Assembly (NCBI GenBank): GCA_021647465.1 | Contig: JAKIUQ010000014.1 | Span: forward strand, 1-64,000 | Origin: Emcibacter sp. | Lineage (GTDB): Bacteria; Pseudomonadota; Alphaproteobacteria; Sphingomonadales; Emcibacteraceae | Direction: 5' to 3' | DNA length: 64,000 nt | Part shown: positions 43,842 to 51,292 of the stretch, piece after piece | How the letters are laid out: every line of letters starts with the position of its first letter | Numbering within the stretch: the first letter of the stretch is position 1 | The notes under the pieces: model-generated | What the model was told of the DNA's origin: nothing | The model's input: only the letters and a program-made list of their open reading frames with translations | Databases searched by the model: none | Translations under genes and position numbers: made by a program

Positions 43842-45055
43842 ATGATACCATAAAAGACGCTTTTATATGTGATGCCATTCGCACGCCCATTGGCCGTTAC
43901 GGCGGGGCTTTATCGACGGTTCGGCCCGATGATCTTGGGGCGATACCGCTCAGGGTCCTCATGGAACGCAATCCCAATGTAGACTGGGGCCTCGTGGATG
44001 ACCTTATCATGGGCTGCGCCAATCAGGCGGGAGAAGATAACCGGGATGTGGCCCGTATGAGCGCATTGTTATCCGGCCTGCCCGTGAGCGTCCCCGGCAC
44101 CACGGTAAACCGTCTGTGCGGTTCTGGCATGGATGCCGTCGGCATTGCCGCCCGCGCCATTAAATCCGGCGAGGCTGACTTGATGCTGGCGGGCGGCGTT
44201 GAAAGCATGTCCCGCGCGCCCTTTGTCACGGGCAAGGCTGATGCCGCTTTTTCCCGTAAGGTTGAAAGTTATGACACCACCATCGGGTGGCGTTTTGTTA
44301 ACCGTATGATGAAACAACAATTTGGCGTCGACAGCATGCCGGAAACCGCAGAAAATGTGGCCGAGGATTTTAATATTTCCCGCGAAGATCAGGATCTTTT
44401 TGCTTTTCGCTCTCAACAAAAAACCGCAGCAGCTCAGGCGGCGGGACGGTTTGATGATGAAATTACACCTGTCACGATCCCTGTGAGAAAAGGTGATCCT
44501 GTCATTGTCACCACGGATGAACATCCCCGTGCAAGCACCACCGTCGAAGCCTTAAGCAAGCTGCGCGCGCCCTTCCGGGACGGCGGGTCAGTTACAGCGG
44601 GGAATGCCTCCGGCGTTAATGACGGGGCCTGCGCCCTGTTGCTGGCCTCAGCCGACGGGGTCAAAAAACATGGCCTCAGCCCGAAAGCCCGAATAGTCGG
44701 CATGGCCACCGTTGGCTTAGAGCCGCGCATCATGGGATTTGGGCCCGCGCCAGCCACCAAAAAACTCTTGGCCCAGACGGGACTGACCATTGAACAGATG
44801 GATGTTATCGAGCTGAATGAAGCCTTTGCGTCACAAGGCCTGGCGGTTATGCGTGATCTTGGCTTGCCTGATGACGCGGAACATGTGAACCCCAATGGCG
44901 GCGCGATCTCCCTTGGTCATCCCCTCGGCATGAGCGGCGCGCGGCTTGTGACCACGGCCCTATATGAACTGCACCGCCGCAAGGGCCGTTATGCGCTCTG
45001 CACTATGTGTATTGGCGTGGGTCAGGGTATCGCCATGATCATAGAAAGGGTTTAA
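43838..45055 (+). CDS. paaJ: 3-oxoadipyl-CoA thiolase
   Basis: A 405-residue thiolase. Acylated-cysteine motif VNRLCGSGMDAVG (near residue 90), histidine motif NPNGGAISLGHPLGMSGARL, and the second catalytic cysteine in YALCTMCIGVGQG. The 405-residue length and a slightly extended loop are typical of PaaJ/PcaF. It yields acetyl-CoA and succinyl-CoA. It converges with the YccF gene with a 4-nt overlap. Confidence 0.92.
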   Translation: MNDTIKDAFICDAIRTPIGRYGGALSTVRPDDLGAIPLRVLMERNPNVDWGLVDDLIMGCANQAGEDNRDVARMSALLSGLPVSVPGTTVNRLCGSGMDAVGIAARAIKSGEADLMLAGGVESMSRAPFVTGKADAAFSRKVESYDTTIGWRFVNRMMKQQFGVDSMPETAENVAEDFNISREDQDLFAFRSQQKTAAAQAAGRFDDEITPVTIPVRKGDPVIVTTDEHPRASTTVEALSKLRAPFRDGGSVTAGNASGVNDGACALLLASADGVKKHGLSPKARIVGMATVGLEPRIMGFGPAPATKKLLAQTGLTIEQMDVIELNEAFASQGLAVMRDLGLPDDAEHVNPNGGAISLGHPLGMSGARLVTTALYELHRRKGRYALCTMCIGVGQGIAMIIERV

Positions 45056-45471
45056 TATCTGGACGCTGGAATATGGTTTTTATTAATGACAATCTTGCCA
45101 ATGGGGGCAAGCGCCAAGCCGGCCAGTTTCAAATGTTGATAGGCAAAGGGAATACCGATAATGGTAATGCAAAGGACGACGGCCCAGAAAACATGCCCCA
45201 AGGCCAGCCAAATACCCCCGAATAAAAACCAGATGATATTGCCAATCACACCCAGCGGGCCGGTGCCGATATCTTCGCGTCCCGACAGGATTTCGCGGTT
45301 AACCGCTTCGCGGCCAAAGGGCAGGAGGCTGAGGTGAGCCATATTCATGGCCGCCACAAACCACGGCAGCCCAACAATGGTAAGGGCCATAATGAAGGCA
45401 ACAAGAACCCAGCCAACGGCCATGAAAAAACCGCCAAAAATCAACCATAAAATATTCAATATTAACGACAT
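45052..45471 (-). CDS. YccF domain-containing membrane protein
   Basis: A 139-residue protein with a duplicated YccF (DUF307) unit: NILWLIFGGFFMAVGWVL in the first half and NIIWFLFGGIWLALGHVFWA in the second, each with two helices and an IGIPF/VGLPW turn. Inner-membrane family of unknown function. Confidence 0.88.
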   Translation of the reverse strand: MSLILNILWLIFGGFFMAVGWVLVAFIMALTIVGLPWFVAAMNMAHLSLLPFGREAVNREILSGREDIGTGPLGVIGNIIWFLFGGIWLALGHVFWAVVLCITIIGIPFAYQHLKLAGLALAPIGKIVINKNHIPASRY

Positions 45472-45678
45472 AAAGCCCTCCAGAATTTACGCAATTATCC
45501 CTAGATTCCTCTATATTCATATGGGAAACATAACCGATGTTACAAGAGATGCGCCTCTGGTTTCAAACGGCCCCAGTTCAATTAGAGCGTTATCATATCT
45601 ACCTCTGCCCCCACTTATAAAGTCAGCTTAACTTAAAGAAAGCATGTTAGATCATAAATTAAATCGGAAAAATCATCG

Positions 45679-46287
45679 CTATAATTTTTCCCTGTCAAAC
45701 GACATAAAACCATTCAGAAATATATCTACGGCAAGGTCGGCGAATTCTTCTTCGTTAAGGAGGCCATCTTTTCGGAACCAGATATAGGTCCAGTTAATCA
45801 TACCCAAAAAAGCCATGGTGACGGGCTTTTGATAATCTTTTGATTTATCCAGCGCTGGATTAAGTGTTAATATCAACCGCACCACAGATGTGACCACCTG
45901 ATCCTGCAATCTCATAATTTCGGCCCGCATATGATCCGGCAGACAGCCCCGGTCATTAAGCAGGATCACATGCTTTGATCCGGCATCGACATATATTTTC
46001 ATGAAATTACGGGCCAGAATACGAAGTTTCTCTTTCGGGCTGCCTTCATGATCCAATGCCGCCTCGGCCATAATGACAAGTTCGGTCACATGCCGGCGCA
46101 TAATATCATAGAGGATGGCCTCTTTTGACGGATAATAATGATATAGCCACGATTTGGACGCGTTGCAGGCCGTTGCCAATTCTGAGATGGACGATCTGGC
46201 ATAGCCTTTTTCGGCAAATAATTCTGCGGCTTTATTGAGGATATTTGACCGTCTCTCGTCATAATCCTCTGCTTGTTTTCTGGCCAT
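45679..46287 (-). CDS. TetR family regulator, probable paa repressor
   Basis: A 202-residue repressor. HTH at about residues 25-65 (FAEKGYARSSISELATACNASKSWLYHYYPSKEAIL). The C-terminal domain has the acyl-CoA-responsive look of KstR2/PaaR-like proteins (LNDRGCLPDHMRAEIMRLQDQV, NWTYIWFRKDG). A shared operator-like site lies in its own promoter (46363-46382) and between paaN and paaG, which leads me to infer PaaR. It diverges from the M24 peptidase gene. Confidence 0.75.
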   Translation of the reverse strand: MARKQAEDYDERRSNILNKAAELFAEKGYARSSISELATACNASKSWLYHYYPSKEAILYDIMRRHVTELVIMAEAALDHEGSPKEKLRILARNFMKIYVDAGSKHVILLNDRGCLPDHMRAEIMRLQDQVVTSVVRLILTLNPALDKSKDYQKPVTMAFLGMINWTYIWFRKDGLLNEEEFADLAVDIFLNGFMSFDREKL

Positions 46288-46362
46288 ATTACAGGGGTTC
46301 TTTTTTTATAGATTAATCACGCGGCCCATCTTATATATTAAAGGCTAAAAGGTCAAAACATT

Positions 46363-46382
46363 GACCGGACATTCGGTTAAAT
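46363..46382. promoter_or_regulatory. Operator-like site, TetR/M24 intergenic
   Basis: GACCGGACATTCGGTTAAAT matches the paaN/paaG site (40931-40950) at 14 of 20 positions and has approximate two-fold symmetry (TTGACCG near CGGTTAA). It lies 30 nt from the M24 start. Confidence 0.5.
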
Positions 46383-46411
46383 CATACAAATTTTATACTC
46401 AAGGACTAAAA

Positions 46412-47629
46412 ATGACAATAGGCGTTGGTGGATCACATGCGCAAAAAGAACTCAATCGCCTTACGGATATGACCGCTGGCGTCAAGCCAATTGGCGCAAA
46501 AGAATATGCCGCCCGCATAAAAAAAGCCCAAAAAATAATGCAGGAAGCCGATATTGCGGGTCTTTACGTCAATGCGGGCACCAATATGACCTATTTTACC
46601 GGCACAAATTGGCGGCCAAGCGAGAGAATGGTCGGGGCGATCATTCCGGAAAATGGCGAAATTGAGTATATTGCGCCCGCTTTTGAAATTGGCACATTGC
46701 GGCAATATATGGGCCTTAAGGGCAATATACATAGCTGGGAAGAGCATGAAAACCCCTATGCTCTTTTCCAAAAAATATTACAGAATATTGCCGTAAGGGG
46801 AGATAGAATCGCTTTGGATGAAACATGTCCTTTTTTCATCAGCAATGGCATTGCCCTTGCCACGCCGGAATTTAACTATGTCAATGGAGTTTGCATCACC
46901 GCCCCCTGCCGCCAGATTAAGTCCCCCAATGAATTGGCTCTCATGCAACGTGCCAAAGATATGACCCTCGAAGTTCATAAGGCGGCGGCAAAAATTCTGC
47001 GTGCAGGCATAACCGCAAAAGAGGTTGGTGATTTTATTCATCAGGCTCATATAAAGGTCGGTGCCGCTGCCGGATCATATTTTGTCATTGTGCTTTTTGG
47101 CGAAGATACCGCCTATCCCCACGGCGTGAAAAACCCAAAGTCCTTAAGCGAAAATGATATGGTGCTTATTGATACGGGGTGCCAATTCCATGGGTATATT
47201 TCCGATATTACCCGCACCTATGTATATGGCGAACCCAATGCGCGGCAACGACAGATTTGGAATATTGAAAAACAAGCGCAAGCCGCCGCCTTTGAGCAGG
47301 CTCATATTGGCACAAGATGCGGCGATGTGGATTTGGCCGCCCGTGCCTGCCTTGAAAAACATCAGTTTGGCCCGGATTACAAATTGCCCGGCCTGCCCCA
47401 CCGCACCGGACATGGTATTGGCCTTGATATTCATGAATGGCCCTATTTGAATTCAGGGGATGATACACGGCTCAAGCCCGGCATGTGTTTTTCCAATGAG
47501 CCCATGATCTGCGTCCCCGGTGAATTTGGTATCCGCCTCGAAGATCATTTTTTCATGACCGAAGATGGCCCAAGATGGTTCACCGTCCCCAGCCACAGCA
47601 TCGATGACCCTTTTGGATATGAAAAATAA
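46412..47629 (+). CDS. M24 family Xaa-Pro peptidase
   Basis: A 405-residue metallopeptidase of the pepQ/pepP-like M24B group. The creatinase N-terminal domain is followed by the pita-bread catalytic domain with metal ligands in LIDTGCQFHGYISDITRTY (Asp), GLPHRTGHGIGLDIHEWP (His) and FSNEPMICVPGEFGIRLEDHF (Glu). It hydrolyses X-Pro dipeptides. I chose ATG 46412 (AAGGAC upstream) over an in-frame TTG at 46361, which lies inside the operator-like site. Confidence 0.9.
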   Translation: MTIGVGGSHAQKELNRLTDMTAGVKPIGAKEYAARIKKAQKIMQEADIAGLYVNAGTNMTYFTGTNWRPSERMVGAIIPENGEIEYIAPAFEIGTLRQYMGLKGNIHSWEEHENPYALFQKILQNIAVRGDRIALDETCPFFISNGIALATPEFNYVNGVCITAPCRQIKSPNELALMQRAKDMTLEVHKAAAKILRAGITAKEVGDFIHQAHIKVGAAAGSYFVIVLFGEDTAYPHGVKNPKSLSENDMVLIDTGCQFHGYISDITRTYVYGEPNARQRQIWNIEKQAQAAAFEQAHIGTRCGDVDLAARACLEKHQFGPDYKLPGLPHRTGHGIGLDIHEWPYLNSGDDTRLKPGMCFSNEPMICVPGEFGIRLEDHFFMTEDGPRWFTVPSHSIDDPFGYEK

Positions 47630-47658
47630 TTCTGGTGGATATGAAAAGTAATTCTGGA
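47615..47658. repeat. 22-bp tandem duplication of the M24 gene's last codons and stop
   Basis: GGATATGAAAAATAATTCTGGT (47615-47636) is repeated with two mismatches at 47637-47658. The first copy encodes GYEK and the TAA stop; the second repeats them in a new register. Confidence 0.8.
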
Positions 47659-47668
47659 AAAAACTGGT

Positions 47669-47995
47669 TTATCTTTTGGCCGTCAGGCCGATTCTATCCG
47701 CATGATCTTTTAATTTAAGGTCCCCGCCCACCAGCAGTACAAGGCCATAAAACGGGCGATTGGCCCAGGCGACTTCGACGGCATATTCATTTAATTCCTG
47801 CACATCAAGCAAAAACTGATGTTTATGCGGAAGGTCTTTATCCAGCTTCATCAAGACGCCAGCCGTGGAAACATTGGCAACTTTGCAGGAATATTCAACA
47901 TCATCAATAATGGCGACCGCGTCCCATAACACATCAAGGCGGTCATCAACGCGCCTCTGGCCTTCTTCAGCTTCTTTGAACATCCATTTTTCCAT
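47669..47995 (-). CDS. PilZ domain protein
   Basis: A 108-residue single PilZ domain. The c-di-GMP signature is present: QRRVDDR (R-x3-R) near residue 13 and NVSTAGVLM (D/N-x-S-x2-G) near residue 46. It would act as a c-di-GMP effector, possibly with a partner protein. Two start codons are possible, since the start region is a 12-bp tandem duplication. Confidence 0.85.
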   Translation of the reverse strand: MEKWMFKEAEEGQRRVDDRLDVLWDAVAIIDDVEYSCKVANVSTAGVLMKLDKDLPHKHQFLLDVQELNEYAVEVAWANRPFYGLVLLVGGDLKLKDHADRIGLTAKR

Positions 47996-48004
47996 CCATT
48001 TTTT
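47981..48004. repeat. 12-bp tandem duplication at the PilZ gene start
   Basis: CATCCATTTTTC (47981-47992) is followed by CATCCATTTTTT (47993-48004). On the minus strand it gives two start codons (MEKW and MFKE). Confidence 0.65.
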
Positions 48005-48134
48005 CTATGATTTCGCCCTATGACTTCGACTGACTAAATACACTATTTAAAATTCATCCAGCATCCTTTGATACCGCATAAACTATATCCTAGGGTAAAG
48101 TTATTACCAAATTACAAATTTTTATCTGAAAGAT

Positions 48135-48722
48135 TCAAACTTTGTTTTTCACGCCTTCTGTCACCAGAAGAAGCACCTGCTGAACAAGCTCTTCATGGTT
48201 TAATTCCCCCTCGTCCCGGTACCATGCGGAAATCCCGTTCAGGGCATCAAATAATAAAATAGCAATGATTGTTGAATTGCAATCCCGAATGGAGCCATCA
48301 TTCATGCCCTTGATGAAAATTTCCCGCACCCGATGTTCAATACCCCGGTGCATTTTCAGGCTGGCATTACGGGCGGCCTTATCCTCGCGCTGACCGCGGT
48401 GCCGAATATGACAGCGAATAATATCATCGGTGATAATTTCAATATAACCCCTGATGAAATTCTCTAATTGAATAAAGCCATTTCCCGCGCATGCTGTCAC
48501 CTGATCCAAAAGACCATTGATCCGCACGCTGGCCACATCTTCGCATTTAATGAGAATATCTTCTTTGTTTTTGACATAATAATATAGCGTCGGCTTGGTC
48601 ACATTATGCAACCGCGCGATATCATCAAGGGAAGTTTTATAATATCCCTTCTCCATAAACGCCGCCGCCGCATGACGTAATATGGCATCCAGTTTAAGCT
48701 GCCTTTTCTCTTCGCGGTTCAT
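48135..48722 (-). CDS. TetR family regulator
   Basis: A 195-residue repressor with its HTH at about residues 20-60 (FMEKGYYKTSLDDIARLHNVTKPTLYYYVKNKEDIL). The C-terminal part resembles acyl-CoA-linked TetR proteins (ENFIRGYIEIITDDIIRCHI). It diverges from the thiolase-acyl-CoA dehydrogenase pair, which it may control. I chose ATG 48722; an ATG at 48815 adds a 31-residue Lys-rich extension and is less likely. A palindromic site lies between the genes. Confidence 0.8.
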   Translation of the reverse strand: MNREEKRQLKLDAILRHAAAAFMEKGYYKTSLDDIARLHNVTKPTLYYYVKNKEDILIKCEDVASVRINGLLDQVTACAGNGFIQLENFIRGYIEIITDDIIRCHIRHRGQREDKAARNASLKMHRGIEHRVREIFIKGMNDGSIRDCNSTIIAILLFDALNGISAWYRDEGELNHEELVQQVLLLVTEGVKNKV

Positions 48723-48806
48723 GTTAGATCTCGGGCCAGCTTTTGTTAATTTAACTTTTTTGATCTTTTTTCCGATCTTGCTTATTTCATATCTCAAGGT
48801 TATATT

Positions 48807-48823
48807 GTTACCCATGAGTAACT
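48807..48823. promoter_or_regulatory. Palindrome between tetR and the thiolase gene
   Basis: GTTAC-N6-GTAAC (around 48807-48823; the site reads GTTACCCATGAGTAAC). It is 33 nt from the thiolase start and fits a TetR operator. Confidence 0.45.
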
Positions 48824-48855
48824 TAAACTCAACATGTTTCTAGGAGAAAATGAAA

Positions 48856-50058
48856 ATGGCCGTCAAAACACCCCAGAATACAGACCCAATTGTCATTGTC
48901 GGTATGTCCCGAACCCCCATGGGGGGCTTTCAGGGCGACTTTAACAATCTTACCGCCTCAGAGCTCGGCACGGTTGCCGTCAAAGGTGCCTTGAATAACG
49001 CCGGGCTTGACGCGGCGGATATTGATGAAGCCTTCATGGGCTGCGTTTTACCTGCGGGGCAAGGGCAGGCACCGGCGCGCCAAGCGATATTAGGCGCGGG
49101 ACTGCCCAAAGAGGTTGGCTGCACCACGGTCAATAAAATGTGTGGTTCCGGCATGCAGGCGATCATGATGGCCCATGATGCCATTCTGGCGGGCAGCGCG
49201 GATATTATGGTGGCCGGCGGCATGGAAAGCATGAGCAATGCGCCTTATCTGCTGCCCAAAATGCGCGGCGGCGCACGACTTGGTCATGCAGAGGTTAAAG
49301 ACAGCATGTTCCTTGATGGTCTTGAAGATGCCTATGACAAGGGAAAGCTCATGGGCGTATTCGCCGAAAAAACCGCCCGGCATTATCAATTCACCCGTAA
49401 GGAACAGGATGATTACGCCATTACTTCCTTAAGCCGGGCCAATGCCGCCATCGAAAAAGGTTATTTTAAAAGTGAAATTTCACCTGTGACCATCAAATCC
49501 CGAAAGGGCGAAGTTATTTATGACACCGACGAGCAACCGGCCAAGGCACGAATTGAAAAAATTCCCACATTGCGTCCGGCATTTGCCGTGGGCGGGACAG
49601 TTACCGCCGCCAATTCAAGCTCCATTTCGGACGGCGCAGCAGCCTTAATTTTAATGCGGCAATCCACCGCAACAAATCGCGGCCTTAAGCCGCTCGCCAA
49701 AATTGTCGGCCATAGCTGTCATGCGCAGGAGCCGGAATGGTTCTCCACCGCCCCCGTCGGTGCCATGAAAAAACTCTATGAGAAAACCGACTGGACAGAT
49801 GATGATGTGGACCTCTATGAAATTAACGAGGCCTTTGCGGTTGTCACTATGGCGGCCATGCGGGATCTTGACCTTGATCATAAAAAGGTCAATATTCACG
49901 GCGGGGCCTGCGCGATGGGTCATCCCATCGGGGCGTCGGGTGCCAGAATATTGGTCACTTTAATTGCCGCGCTGAAAACCCATGGCATGAAACGCGGCAT
50001 GGCATCACTCTGTATCGGCGGCGGCGAGGCGACGGCCATGGCCCTAGAGATATTATAA
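48856..50058 (+). CDS. Acetyl-CoA acetyltransferase family thiolase
   Basis: A 400-residue thiolase. Cys motif VNKMCGSGMQAI (near residue 90), His motif HGGACAMGHPIGASGARIL and the C-terminal Cys motif ASLCIGGGEATA are intact. Sequence suggests acetoacetyl-CoA or related short-chain thiolase activity. AGGAG is 9 nt before ATG 48856; the closer ATG at 48850 has only 3 nt spacing. It is paired with an acyl-CoA dehydrogenase, as in short-chain or branched-chain acyl-CoA breakdown. Confidence 0.88.
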   Translation: MAVKTPQNTDPIVIVGMSRTPMGGFQGDFNNLTASELGTVAVKGALNNAGLDAADIDEAFMGCVLPAGQGQAPARQAILGAGLPKEVGCTTVNKMCGSGMQAIMMAHDAILAGSADIMVAGGMESMSNAPYLLPKMRGGARLGHAEVKDSMFLDGLEDAYDKGKLMGVFAEKTARHYQFTRKEQDDYAITSLSRANAAIEKGYFKSEISPVTIKSRKGEVIYDTDEQPAKARIEKIPTLRPAFAVGGTVTAANSSSISDGAAALILMRQSTATNRGLKPLAKIVGHSCHAQEPEWFSTAPVGAMKKLYEKTDWTDDDVDLYEINEAFAVVTMAAMRDLDLDHKKVNIHGGACAMGHPIGASGARILVTLIAALKTHGMKRGMASLCIGGGEATAMALEIL

Positions 50059-50074
50059 AAGAGATATTATAAAA
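50047..50074. repeat. Perfect 14-bp tandem duplication at the thiolase stop
   Basis: GAGATATTATAAAA occurs at 50047-50060 and again at 50061-50074. The first copy holds the last codons EIL and the TAA stop; the last base of the second is the A of the next gene's ATG. Confidence 0.85.
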
Positions 50075-51210
50075 TGATTTTAACCGAAGAACAGGAAATG
50101 ATTCAGGATATGGCCCGGGAATTCGCCAGAAATGAACTGGCCCCCCATGCGGCAGAGTGGGACAAAACCGGCGAACTTCCTATGGATGTCCTGCATCATA
50201 TGGGCCAGCTTGGCCTGATGGGCATGACCGTCCCCGAAAAATGGAACGGTTCCGGAACGGATTATATTTCCTACGCCCTCGCCCTCATGGAAATTGCTGG
50301 CGGCGACGGCGGCGTCAGCACAATCATGAGCGTCAATAATGCCCCCGTTTGCGCGGCAATCTTAAAAGAAGGCACGGACGCACAGAAAGAAAAATACCTG
50401 AAACCTCTGGCCGAGGGAAAAATCATTGGCGCCTTCTGTCTGACCGAACCACAGGCCGGATCAGATGCCAGCATGCTGAAAACCCGCGCCAGAAAAATTG
50501 ATGGTGGCTGGATCATTAACGGCACGAAACAATTTATTACCTCAGGCAAGATCAGCGGCGCGGCAATCATTTTTGCCGTCACCGACCCCGACCTTGGTAA
50601 AAAAGGCATTTCCGCCTTTTTGGTGCCCACCGACCTGCCCGGCTATATGGTGTCAAATGTTGAGGAAAAACTCGGCCAGAAATCATCGGACACCTGCAGC
50701 TTGATTTTTGAAGATATGAAGGTCACCGATGACATGTTACTCGGCGCAGAGAATGATGGTTACCGCGTGGCCTTGGCAAATCTGGAAACAGGGCGCATTG
50801 GTATTGCCGCCCAAAGTGTCGGCATGGCCAAATCAGCTCTTGATCACGCTATCGCCTATGCCAATGAACGCGTCTCTTTCGGCAAAAACATCATCCGGCA
50901 TCAGGCCGTCGGTTTCAGGCTCGCCGATATGGCCACCAGATTAGAGGCCGCAAAGCTCATGGTGCTCAATGCGGCAGCCCTTAAAGATCAGGGGCGGCCC
51001 TGCTTGACAGAAGCCTGCATGGCAAAATTATTCGCTTCTGAAATTGCCGAAGAGGTTTGCTCTGCGGCCCTTCAGACCTTGGGCGGCTATGGCTATTTAA
51101 AAGATTTCCCGCTGGAGCGTATATACCGCGATGTCCGCGTCTGCCAAATTTACGAAGGCACCTCCGACATTCAGCGCATGATCATCAATCGCGCCATGAT
51201 TGAGGCGTAA
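50074..51210 (+). CDS. Acyl-CoA dehydrogenase
   Basis: A 378-residue flavoprotein with the usual three domains: N-terminal helices with AREFARNELAPHAAEWDKT, FAD-binding FCLTEPQAGSDAS and ITSGKIS, and the C-terminal catalytic ALQTLGGYGYLKDFPLERIYRDVRVCQIYEGTSDIQRMII with the glutamate in YEGTSDIQ. The family is short/branched-chain (isovaleryl-, 2-methylbutyryl- or butyryl-CoA). It begins 15 nt after the thiolase stop. Confidence 0.9.
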   Translation: MILTEEQEMIQDMAREFARNELAPHAAEWDKTGELPMDVLHHMGQLGLMGMTVPEKWNGSGTDYISYALALMEIAGGDGGVSTIMSVNNAPVCAAILKEGTDAQKEKYLKPLAEGKIIGAFCLTEPQAGSDASMLKTRARKIDGGWIINGTKQFITSGKISGAAIIFAVTDPDLGKKGISAFLVPTDLPGYMVSNVEEKLGQKSSDTCSLIFEDMKVTDDMLLGAENDGYRVALANLETGRIGIAAQSVGMAKSALDHAIAYANERVSFGKNIIRHQAVGFRLADMATRLEAAKLMVLNAAALKDQGRPCLTEACMAKLFASEIAEEVCSAALQTLGGYGYLKDFPLERIYRDVRVCQIYEGTSDIQRMIINRAMIEA

Positions 51211-51292
51211 AAAAAATAAAATGGGCCTTTAATTCTCGCCATAATTATTCATATAATGGTATCTATAATGATAATCGAGTTAGAAACCATTC

